Shown here: in pieces, positions 1 through 9,636 of the stretch | Layout of the letters: each line of letters opens with the position of its first letter | Numbering within the stretch: position 1 is the stretch's first letter | NCBI RefSeq assembly: GCF_040954835.1 | Contig: NC_090723.1 | Location: forward strand, 4,970,001 to 5,034,000 | DNA: 64,000 nt | Source: Lepisosteus oculatus | Lineage: Eukaryota; Chordata; Actinopteri; Semionotiformes; Lepisosteidae | Direction of reading: 5' to 3' | Notes under the pieces: generated by a model | Told to the model about the DNA's origin: nothing | Seen by the model: only the letters and a program-made list of their open reading frames with translations | Databases searched by the model: none | Made by a program: the position numbers and the translations under genes

Positions 1-149
1 CCTGCTCATCTCTCAAAGATTCCACTTTGGGAACTTTTGTTCTCATCATGTGTCATAACATCTAAATTTCACCATTTTTAAGTTACAGGACCATTCATCC
101 CAAGCTTTCCATGTGCTTGAGAATCCAATGTCCTTCTTCTCCCAAACAG

Positions 150-242
150 ACGTTATCACTTCCAGTTGTGGTGATTGTCCATGGCAGCCAAGACAACAAT
201 GCCACAGCGACAGTATTGTGGGACAACGCCTTTGCTGAACCG
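150..242 (+). CDS. stat5b: STAT5 exon A: end of DNA-binding domain
   Basis: 31 codons, starting [14 protein letters not shown] and ending WDNAFAEP. The acceptor is aaacag and the donor gtgagt, phase 0 at both ends. It matches the conserved strand near the end of the STAT DNA-binding domain. The following intron (243-1347) shows nothing I recognise. Confidence 0.95.
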
Positions 243-3200
243 GTGAGTCCCGGTTTACTCCCTTACTCCTCTCTTTGAGCTTGACATTGCACAAATTGCA
301 GAAAGTGCACTATTGAAATTAAATCATTTCCAGCACAAAGCTCAATGCCGCCCCCACTCCCATATTAAAGTACAGCTGTTGCAAAACGTTTTGGTTTTTG
401 TTTTCCAAAAAACAAACATTGAGGTGTCCTATGGGAAATGGTGGCCTTTTGATAACATTGTGCCTCAGAGTTGGATGACACATCAGTTTCCAATCTGCTG
501 TTTGAGGTTTATCTCTACAATCACAGTTTGCAAAGCTATTGTGAGAGAGAGAGCTTCCCTCTTGGAAAACTGCCAGCTGGTCAGCTGCTTTATATGTAAA
601 ATAGTTTATATTTCGTGGATTTAAACTATGTTACATGTCACATTATGTAATAATTCTGGGAGGGAGGATATGTTTTCCAAGTAATTCTCGGAACATATTT
701 CATTTTCAGTAGCCTGGATGGCAGCAATCCTGTGAACGCTGGCAGGAGGTGCTACATGCGGGGCACTCAGAGATGTGGCATAGGGTGGCATTTTCTTGGG
801 ACACTTTGTGCATGTCACATAGCGATGTTAAAAAGGTGCAGTGGAGGAGTTTTTTGACTGTGAGGTGGTGGCAGAGATGCGTGTGTGATCTGCTGTGTGA
901 AGCAGATGATACATTTCCCTTTTTAAAAGTACTTAAAGGGGCTTGTTTTCTGAGTAGAGGTGGGGTTGTGGGTGGTGGAAAACTTCATGTTCTGAAATAA
1001 ATTTCAGAATGTGAACTTAAATTAGGGACAGAAATAAAAAAAAGTAACACGGAGATCCTGACATATAAAACTGAGCAAACCTGGTAAAGACCTCAAGTAG
1101 TGTGTGACACTACTCCAAAACTGGAACTTGTGTAGTAGCTTGGCCCTGTGCGTCCTGCTAGGCCATATGCAGACAAACATCCGAAAGAGAAATATAGATG
1201 TATCCCAGAGTGCAGTAAGATTGTAAGGTTGGGATGCTCAGTTACATGTGGAAGGGGCTCGGTTGTTACTTGTGATGATCTGTGCAGAGTATCATGGAAA
1301 TGTCTGTTACCGGGGTGTGACCCCAGATCTCCTCTGTGCTTTCGCAGGGGAGGGTGCCCTTCATCGTCCCGGACAAGGTGCTGTGGCCGCAGCTGTGCGA
1401 GGCGCTCAACATGAAGTTCAAGGCGGAGGTGCAGAGCACAAGGGGGCTGTCGGAGGAGAACCTAGTCTTTCTGGCTCAGAAGGCCTTCAGCAGCACCAGC
1501 GTCAACCCAGAGGACTACCGCAGCATGACCATGTCCTGGTCACAGTTCAACAGGGTATGGTTCAGAGCACAATACAGAGTAGATTAACTTTCTGTTTCCA
1601 TGGTGTCCATTTTCTTCCATCTATTTTCTAACCTTTTTCCAAAGTTCCCAGGGGGAGCCAAGCCTATCCCGCCAAACAGACCCAAGGTGTTATATACCTA
1701 GGCTGGGATGCTTGACCATCACAGGACACACACACACCAGAACCAATTTTCCCAGAAAACAAAAAAAATATGTATGTTTTTAGACTGGGGGGGAGAATTG
1801 GAGCGTCTGGAGGAAGCCCATGTGATCACCAGGAGAAAGTACAAACTACATTCTAATAGCTTCCCAGGTCTGGAATTGAACCCAGGGCCCCAGCGCTGTG
1901 AGGCAGCAGTGCTGACCACTGTGCCACTGTGCTGCCCTTCTTTCTTTTCCACTAGTGTGAAATTAAGGAAGTACTGGTCTACTCTTAGTTGCTTTGTTCA
2001 ACAAATGAAATATTGAAAACGAACACTTTCCCACATAAAAATAGAGGGGAGATGCGGATACACTGGCATCCTTCGAGAAATGGCTGGGTGAGATCCAAGT
2101 GTCAGTAAACCATGAGTAACCAGAGGAGGTAGATGAGCTGAATGTCTTCCGCTCATTTGCAACCTGGGATATCAATCCATGTCCCTCCCGTCACGGGTCA
2201 AGAGAAGTGGGAGTTTCTTAATTCACTGACCACCGTATTAGAGAGCATCAAGGATGGAAATCATCTCCTCTTGCAAAGAAGCTTGATCTGTCTGAGGTTT
2301 TATGACCTGCAATTTTCTTACACAAATATTTGTGTACAGACATAAATGGGTGCAAAACTAGTAATGTTAATACTCCTTAAACATGTCTATGTAAGCTGTC
2401 GTCTAAATAAGTTAATAGGCATGAGGCATCCAGCTCCCAATGCTGGCTTACATACAGGAGTCTGCAGTGCATAAACAAGCATAAACCTTTTGCTCTTTCT
2501 TGGGTATTTGCCACTTTGGCACAGTAGGTTTCCTTCTTATTTGAGCTGCAAAGACTGGGCTCCTGGTGATGTGCCAGAGACAGCAGTTTGAAACAGAGAG
2601 GCACTGTATACTTAATACTTATTTGAAAAAGTCTATACTTGAGCCTAGTGGCTCATCAGACAGGAGCTTTTTCCTGATTTCATTAGCATTAAAAGGCTTG
2701 AGAAAAGACTGTGCAACCTCCCCACCCCCACCCCTCTTCTGGTTGGGATCCCAGTCCCTTCCAGGGTCACCTGGGATAAATTTATAAATCAAGGTGAACA
2801 CAAACAACTGCAGGAAATTACGTTGCTCAGGGGTACATCACCAGTCTGCTGCTGGAACTGTAATCCACTCCTTCCCAGCTGAGAACCCAGAGCGCTAACC
2901 ACTACACTGTGATGCCCACTAACAGACAACAGCTAAGAGTGTTCGTCTGCGTCACTGTGAAGCCTGTCATCCTCTTGTACCTTGCAGGAAAGCTTACCTG
3001 GTCGAAACTTCACGTTCTGGCAGTGGTTTGATGGAGTTATGGAGCTCACGAAAAAGCACCTGAAACCCCATTGGAACGATGGGTGAGAGAGTTCTTCACT
3101 ATTACTGACCTTATATGCAGCATTAAAAAATCCAGACTCAATGGAGTAAAGGTCTTGAGGAGTTTTCCTACATTAGGTGTAATTAACTTTATTATGCCCC

Positions 3201-6200
3201 TTTCAAAAGATGTTGGGCCAGGTGTTTAAAAGCCAAGAAAGCTACTGAGAGATCTAAACTTTTGTTAGGATCTTTTCCTGCTGTCATCGTTTCCCCTGCT
3301 CTGTCTAGATCCAAAACCTCTCCATTACAACAAAAACCTCTTCCAAGATGTTTTAATATGCACAAAATGTTGGTGTAGTTTTATGCCTTTCTAAGCTCTT
3401 ACCAAGGGAGAGATGCATCCACCCATTTTAGAACTGCTTCACCCTGTTCATAGCTGCATAGCCTATCCTGGCAGGCAACAGGTGCAAGGTCCAGGTCCAG
3501 AATTAGAAACGCAGGGCCCCAGCACTGACAGTGCTGAAACACACTGCGCCACCATGTTGATGTATATGCGCATAGCCATCAATGCCACATTTCTCAGTGA
3601 AAGATTCTGGACACCTCATATCTTTCAAGGTGGGCGAACAGTTAGTTTTATTAAGTAATTGATTGGTTTTAAGTTTGCGTTGACTCCTTGATCCAAGGTG
3701 ACCTGCTTTAAGATCACAATCCTAGAGCTGTAAAAGAGTACCAACAGTTCAGTTTAGATATTGCAGAGTGAAGGAACAAAACATTTGAAAATCTAACCCC
3801 AAATGCAGCAACTTCTGCAGTGAGCAGATGAATAGAGGATACAGCAACTGTAGCAGGATCTGCAGGAGCAGGCTGAACATCTTGAGGATATGGAAGTGCT
3901 GAAGTGGGGTGGAGTGTGAGCTGTGCCCCCTGTGTGTTTCAGCGCGATACTGGGATTCGTGAACAAGCAGCAGGCCCAGGACATGTTGATGTCGAAACCC
4001 AATGGCACCTTCCTGCTGCGATTCAGCGACTCTGAGATTGGAGGGATAACCATAGCTTGGGTGGCCGAAAACCCCAATAAAGCAGGTGCGGTATTATGAT
4101 TAGATTGCTTTTGTTTTCAATTTGATACAGGCAGTGCTTATTTTCAGCTCAGAGTAAATGATTTAACAGTACCCAATAAGAATGTACCTCTATGATTTGC
4201 CTAGCAGATAAGTTAAGAGAGTGATGTTTCGAAACTAAATGTTTTGAAAGTCCATCGACTTTTTTCCTCCTGATTGTGCGGTCTGGAGTCGCATGTTAGT
4301 CGGCGTCTTCATGCAGAGGTATCATCAAAACTGCTGCTGTGGTACTCAGTGAATTGGTACTGAAGGAAATACGTTCCTAATGATTGATGAGTGCTAGGTA
4401 AGAACATCATTTGTGCCCATGATGGCTTGCAAGTGCAAAAGATGATACAGTGATACAATGCTGTCCAGGACAAAGCTGGACAGAGCTGCCTGTTGTCTTC
4501 TGGTATTGTTTCATGCAAAATGTCCTGTCCTGGGGGGCACAGGTTTCACATTAAAAATTTGTGTAGGCCAACAAACTTCACAAGCCCACTGTATTGGTTT
4601 CAGTATAGCTGCGCTCTGAAGAAAAACCACAGTTGTGCTTTGGGGAAGAGAGGGATTACTACCTTTATAAGCAGGTCAGAGACCTGCTAGTTGTCGATTT
4701 GATTCTGCAGACCTTCCCCTCCTCTCATCTCTGCACAAATCCATTAATCGTTCAGGCTGTTCTAATTGAAGGTTTGCACTTCTTAACCAAGGAGGAGAAA
4801 AATAGAACAGGAAGATGAGAATGAACTGCAAAATAGCATGCAACCTTTTTGTTCGTTGCAACAAGAATGGATCAAGCCAGCTTTGCACAGGCTGCCCAAT
4901 GTTGCCATTTAAGGATGCAGTGAATTTCTGAGGGGATTTACAGAAAACAAAAATTGCAGAAGTCACAGACTAAAAGCTACTTTCAGTATTGAGATCATTT
5001 CTTCATTTTTTCGTTTTTACGTGCACTTTGTCCTCTCATAGTCTGTGACAAATGCTGATCTATCTGTTTACCTGCATGTCTGTTCAGATGTTTGCAGCAT
5101 TTTATTATAATTTTCTTTTATTCAAGTTGTAATTCCAATTTTGTAATAATTTATTCATCCATAGGGACTAACCACTTTTTTGGTGGAATATCAGAGTTTT
5201 AACATTGTGATGGTATGGTTGCAAAGGGTTTTTATTATAGAGTCTTTGTCTAGAGCAATGTACATATTTCCTAAACAAGAATGCTTAGTATGAAACTTCC
5301 ATGTATATGCAGGTATTGAAAAGGGAATGTGATATTTGATTAACAGTGACTAAAATTCAGTGTTTATTCCAGAACTGCATACCACTTCCTCCTGACATTC
5401 TGCTGATGCACATTAGACCTTGCTTTCATTCACAAAAAATCAGTTCCGTCTGGGAAAAATGACAATACAGCAGCTAAGAAGTTATTTTTTTAAAAGCACA
5501 AATGTGAATGAAAGGCTAGAACCGATTTTCCCTTTTTCTGAGAAGTGAATCAACAGTTGATATTGTAAAGGAAAAATGAATTAATGAATAAGCATATTTT
5601 ATCGTAGAGTTAATGACACTTATTAGAGTGGAAACTACATGGAAGTGCATTTAAACCAAGCACAGAAGGTGCTTCTTTACACAAAGAGTGATGGGAGTGT
5701 GGAACAAGCGGTCCTGCCATTGTTAAAGCTAATGCCCTGGCTTCCTTCAAGGATGGGCTGGGTGAGGTCCTCGTATCGAATACCAAATGTCCTAGATGGG
5801 CTGAATGGCCTCTTCCCGTTTGTAATTGTGCTTGTGCTCTCTGCTGGAGAAAGCCTGCATGCATTTTGGTGCATGAACAAACTTGTGTATCAGTTTGGTT
5901 TAAGCCAGAACTTTATTAAATTCAAAATTTTTACTTGCCGGTTTTCATTATGACTCGGTTTTGTAAATGATTGATGCTTTATTTACATTGTTGTTGTCTT
6001 TTCAGCACTGTGGTGTACATTGCATGTAAACCCTGTTTAAATCGAACAATACATCAGGAACAAACTACAGATGATAGGACAAATGTGTAAATATGTCCGC
6101 AGACAATATACTTCAAAAAAGAACAAAAGATTAAATGAGCACTGACCTTTGTGTTTAAAAGTTGAACCATGCCGCTGGTTAATTCTTTAATGATTGCAGG

Positions 6201-9200
6201 TGGCTGTTTAACATTTGTGTCGCTTCAGCTCTTAGCCTGTGCTGTCAACCCTGTCTCATCTGCCTATGACCCTGCAGGGGAGAGGATGGTGTGGAACCTG
6301 ATGCCCTACACGACCAAAGATTTCTCCATCCGCTCTTTGGCTGATCGCATCAGCGACCTCAACCATCTGCTGTTCCTGTATCCCGACCGGCCGAAGGACG
6401 ACGTCTTCTCCAAATACTACACCCCTCCTCTCTGTAGGCTTTTCTTTTTGTCTAATATACTCGTTACTTATTTCAGTGTTAGTTTTTTTTTTTATTTGTA
6501 GTACAGAAATAAGTTGTGTATGTAAAATATGAATACCATGATAACAAAATAGTTATAGCATAACACTACTAATAAACTTTATATCACACCTTTAAAGGTA
6601 TCTTCTCAAAGCACTCCTAATGAATTTAATAGTTGCTAATACTTGTATTCATTATAGTCCTTGAATTTCAGCTATTCCACTAATATCTCCTACCATTTGT
6701 TTCCCGCAGCAAAACAAGTGGATGGGTATGTGAAGCCACAGATTAAACAGGTTGTGCCAGAGTAAGTTGAACACTTTTTTTTACCTGTCACTTCACTTCT
6801 CACCAGATTGTGGGCATTTGCTTACCAGCAATATAGGCGTTTCAAGAAACTGAAATGCATTGCATTTGCTCACACGGATCGATTTTACACATTCTTGGGC
6901 AAAAGATTATTAAACTACTGAGCCGGACGATTATTTTGCAGATCATTGTCTGAAAGTCTCTGTGATGGCTGCATTAAAGTTCTCATTACGTACAGACAAA
7001 CAAAAGAAAGGGAGTGATTTACCCCAGTATTCTCCTGCACAGTACTTGCATTTGTCTTATTTTTCAGTGACAGGCCCATGCATCATGCCCTGCAAGATCC
7101 TTAACGTTAAGGATACGTGTTATCTGCGTTTTCTTCTTCTGATTTTTGCTGCAATTGTGTTGTCCGAAATTGACTATTACAGTTTGGCAAGGCTCATTAT
7201 GATTGTGTCAGAAACTAAAGATCTCAGTCATTGTTGGCGATGAGAATAGGTTAATTTGCAATATCAAATGTACAGTTGTTTTAGATTTCTCATCATGGTG
7301 TCTTATTTCATTTCCTTGCTCCATGGGTTCTCATCTGTGGTACTTCATCAGTAGGCATCGCTCTCTCAGCCTTAATTGGTCCTTCAGCATGCATAGATCT
7401 CCCTGTTATCAGCTTTGATGCGGATCGCCCTGGGCCTTCCTTTGTCTCCCAGCCCATTTAAACAAGAGCATTAATTCCGTTTGACTCCTTTCATGTTGGC
7501 GTTGCAAATTTAATTGTGCACACACTTGAGCTGAATGAAGATCTGCCATTTACAACTTCTCTTAGAATGCCAATTGCCAATTAGGAGATCTCACTTGGCT
7601 GCATTTCTGCTTAAATATCCTGCAGTTAACATGTGGGACCAGCTCCAAGACGGAGCCATGTAGACCTGAATTCAGTAAATTATTATAGCTTATTAGTCTG
7701 GGCAAAGCTGTGACTCAGTCAACCCCAGTGGTACAGTAGATACTTTCTTTCTGGTTGCTTTTCTGCATTCCTTCTCCCTTTCTTGGGTCGTCTTTAATAC
7801 TTCTTTTTCTGCTCCAGGTTTGCGACTGCACCTCCTGACCCATCTGGGGCAAATGCCACCTATATGGATCACGCGGCCTCTCCATCCGTCAGTCACCCAC
7901 ACACCTATGGCATATACCCCACCACGTAAGTGCCTTGTACTTGCAGAACACGTGTCCTAGGCACACCTCTCAGTGGGCATTCTTTTGCAGCCGACATAAT
8001 CGTAACAAATTATTTTGTCCATCCATCCATTTTTTAACTACTTCTTCCAATTCAGGGTCATGGGAGAGCTGGGTCCTGTCCCAGCAAGCGTTAGGTACAA
8101 GGCAGGGTACATCCTGGACTGGACTCCAGTCCATCGGAGGGCACACAGAGACACAGACACACACAATCACACCAGGGCCAGTTTTTCGCTGAAGCCAGTT
8201 CACCTACTAGCATGTCTTTGGACTGCCAGAGGAAACCAGAGCACCCGGAGGAAACCTCCGCAAACATGGGGACAGCGTACAAACTCCACTCAGATAGCAA
8301 GACTCTTAAAAAAACCTGCAAAACAACTGTGCACTATTGGCCAGGATTGCTGGAGTCAGGTCAGCCTCAGCTCCTGGGTCCTGCCGGGAGCCTGCAAGCC
8401 TGCAGTGATGCTGGTGAGAGACGTGTGGCTCCTTCAGGCAGCACTAACAGTCCTGGAAGGCACTGTGGAGCCTGCAGCGCGTCTCTGGCTGAGTGGTCCT
8501 GCCAGGTCTTGTAACCACAAGCTGGATCCTACACGTTTGCAGGTTCTGAGCTGAATTTAAATAAAATAATTTACGGTGGATTACTCTGTATTTTCCCTTT
8601 AATAAAACCTTTTTGTAAAAAAGATTGAGGCATTTTGCCTTTAAAGTGTTTGATGCTAGGCATAGGCTAGTTTTATGATAGGCATAACTTAAAACGAATG
8701 TAAACCTATTATAAGGCTAAGGCTTTTTTTCAATTTTGTGGTTCCGAACTTATGCCAACATCAAACTGTGTTATGACAAGATGAATTAAAAAACATCTCG
8801 TAAAAGCAATACATTATACAGTACGTGACATATGATAACATAATTAGGTTTTAAAACTAGAGATAATGCACCTTAAAGTATAACATAGGTCTATTGTGTG
8901 ACAGCTTGCACAATCACAGCATTTTTTAAGTATCGTTGTGTATCGTCTTTTAAAGTAACAATACCCATTTCATTAAGCAGCTAGAACAATGCATAACTGC
9001 TGGTTTTACACAAGTTGGCAACTAGCATACAAGACATAAAATAATTTTCACTTTGTATGTATCCTGAATTCCAGGTGCATTTAATCAAAATGGATAACAA
9101 TGTATTCAAAACATGAATGATACCTTTTTCATTGTTATTATCAGATTATGACATTATTTGAAAAAACATCTGATGAACAGAAAGTCATCAAAGTGACAGC

Positions 9201-9636
9201 AGAATTGCAGTTAATGAAGCTTTAATAAGAGTATCTTCTTTTACGTGATACCTGCCGGTGCCGAGTGTTTTTAAGCAGAATCTAAGAAATTCAAGGATTG
9301 TTTCAAGGGGAAAAGTGCTTAAAGCACCAGGATAGGGACATTCTCTTATGAGTTGGTCTGTTTGTGTATGCCCACATACCTCGGCATGTGTCTGTCTGTG
9401 CGAATGAGTGTGTGCCTCCCTGTTTTTGTGTGTAAATAGATGTGTGTGCAGTACGTGCGCATACGCAGGTGTCTTCCTGGGTGTGAACGGTCCCATTCTG
9501 TCCTTACAGGAATGACACCATGCTGGATGCGGATGGGGAGTTTGACCTGGATGACACCATGGACGTGGCCAGACATGTGGAAGAGCTGTTGCGTCGCCCA
9601 ATGGAGAGTCAGTGGATTGGACACACCCAATCGTGA
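150..9636 (+). CDS. stat5b: STAT5B-like transcription factor, 3' part (8 exons, 5' end outside window)
   Basis: Coding exons are 150-242, 1348-1554, 2988-3082, 3943-4085, 6278-6433, 6710-6761, 7818-7925 and 9510-9636 (327 residues plus stop). All junctions are GT-AG and join in frame. STAT5 is a latent cytoplasmic factor. Cytokine, prolactin or growth-hormone receptors with JAK2 phosphorylate it on a C-terminal tyrosine; it then dimerises through SH2-phosphotyrosine contacts and binds TTCN3GAA sites in the nucleus. Visible here are the end of the DNA-binding domain ([10 protein letters not shown]), the linker, an SH2 domain with the arginine motif FLLRFSDSE, the phosphosite DGYVKPQ, and an acidic helix [17 protein letters not shown] in the activation tail. 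The C-terminus SQWIGHTQS resembles mammalian STAT5B rather than STAT5A, so I use the B symbol. A single ancestral-type STAT5 is also possible. The SH2 loop between AW and ERM is four residues longer than in the human proteins as I recall them. The start codon and N-terminal domains lie upstream of the window. Confidence 0.96.
1348..1554 (+). CDS. stat5b: STAT5 exon B: linker domain
   Basis: 69 codons, [20 protein letters not shown] through SWSQFNR. The acceptor is ttcgcag and the donor gtatgg, phase 0. The helical linker sequence is near-identical to vertebrate STAT5. The acidic and serine-rich end of the exon (VNPEDYRSM) is the diverged part. The next intron (1555-2987) carries three repeat fragments. 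Confidence 0.95.
1616..1938 (-). repeat. tRNA-derived SINE, near full length, in STAT5 intron
   Basis: Reverse-complement copy of a common fish SINE. The tRNA-like head is on the right (ggcagcacagtggcacagtgg read on the minus strand, then the B box ggttcaattcc). The left end is the tail gtccat...tccatctattttctaac. A short CA run lies inside. It is diverged, and the same family recurs at least six more times in the window. Confidence 0.75.
2060..2165 (+). repeat. Retroelement 3'-tail-like repeat fragment
   Basis: It shares the order of short blocks ggctgggtgagatcc, then gagctgaatg, then cgctcatttgcaacc with the copies at 5618-5845, 38697-38905 and 55768-55862. It looks like a non-coding piece of an old interspersed element. 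The family name is not assigned. Confidence 0.5.
2800..2921 (-). repeat. Degenerate tRNA-like SINE fragment
   Basis: It contains ttgctcaggggtaca, followed by a diverged tRNA-like end with gagcgctaaccactacactgtgatgccc. That order matches the minus-strand head of the second SINE family in the window (17486-17740). Confidence 0.4.
2988..3082 (+). CDS. stat5b: STAT5 exon C: linker to SH2 start
   Basis: 31 codons plus two bases, [20 protein letters not shown] to KPHWND. The acceptor is cttgcag and the donor gtgaga. The exon ends in a split glycine codon that the first base of exon D completes. It opens the SH2 domain. The intron after it (3083-3942) contains one internally deleted SINE. Confidence 0.95.
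3413..3554 (-). repeat. Internally deleted tRNA-derived SINE
   Basis: The tail end (atccacccattttagaactgc) and the head (agggccccagcactgac...cactgcgccacc) are both present, but most of the body is missing. It is in reverse orientation, in the intron before exon D. Confidence 0.55.
3943..4085 (+). CDS. stat5b: STAT5 exon D: SH2 core with phosphotyrosine-binding arginine
   Basis: It encodes [15 protein letters not shown] through [12 protein letters not shown] and ends [10 protein letters not shown] plus one base. The arginine of FLLRFSDSE is the invariant phosphotyrosine-binding residue of STAT SH2 domains. The acceptor is tttcag and the donor gtgcgg. The next intron (4086-6277, about 2.2 kb) holds one retroelement-tail-like repeat and a TTCTGAGAA motif. 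Confidence 0.95.
5536..5544. promoter_or_regulatory. TTCTGAGAA: STAT-type (GAS) motif in STAT5 intron
   Basis: It is a perfect palindromic TTCN3GAA that also fits the TTCYNRGAA form favoured by STAT5. A single 9-mer is expected by chance at this scale, so a function in autoregulation is only a possibility. Confidence 0.25.
5618..5845 (+). repeat. Retroelement 3'-tail-like repeat
   Basis: The longest copy of the family: cacttattagagtgg, then gtgcttctttacacaaag, gatgggagtgtggaacaagc, ggctgggtgaggtcc and gggctgaatggcctcttc. It resembles an interspersed repeat often seen in fish introns. No coding frame is preserved. Confidence 0.6.
6278..6433 (+). CDS. stat5b: STAT5 exon E: SH2 C-terminal half
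   Basis: It reads [20 protein letters not shown] through [19 protein letters not shown] and on to SKYYTPPL. The acceptor is cctgcag and the donor gtaggc. The split codons at both ends (G and S) join cleanly with exons D and F. This part forms the hydrophobic face of the SH2 dimer interface. An in-frame read past the donor gives non-conserved sequence, which supports this boundary. Confidence 0.95.
6710..6761 (+). CDS. stat5b: STAT5 exon F: activating tyrosine segment
   Basis: This 52-base exon encodes [16 protein letters not shown] with split codons on both sides. The tyrosine in DGYVKPQ corresponds to the JAK2 target (Tyr694/699 in mammals). The acceptor is cccgcag and the donor gtaagt. It is too short to stand out as an open frame and was found by phase and homology. 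The next intron (6762-7817) shows nothing recognisable. Confidence 0.94.
7818..7925 (+). CDS. stat5b: STAT5 exon G: transactivation domain, first part
   Basis: It encodes [19 protein letters not shown] and then a His/Ser/Pro-rich stretch ending YGIYPTT. It aligns with the mammalian ATYMDQAPSP segment but the rest has diverged, as expected for an activation domain. The acceptor is ctccag and the donor gtaagt. The next intron (7926-9509) contains a minus-strand SINE and about 0.9 kb of AT-rich sequence with nothing recognised. Confidence 0.93.
8018..8305 (-). repeat. tRNA-derived SINE lacking its head
   Basis: The reverse-orientation body runs from the tail tccatccatccattttttaac through ggactccagtccatcggagggcacac and catgtctttggactg to the part next to the head. 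The tRNA-like head itself is missing or unrecognisable. It lies in the last STAT5 intron. Confidence 0.65.
9510..9636 (+). CDS. stat5b: STAT5 terminal coding exon
   Basis: 42 codons plus the TGA stop at 9634-9636. The acidic amphipathic helix [20 protein letters not shown] is the conserved coactivator-binding part of the STAT5 activation domain. The tail [14 protein letters not shown] resembles STAT5B. The acceptor is ccttacag. Confidence 0.95.

Noticed and set aside
8015..8554. 179-codon plus-strand frame in the last STAT5 intron
   Set aside because: It starts with TTG and runs through a reversed SINE.
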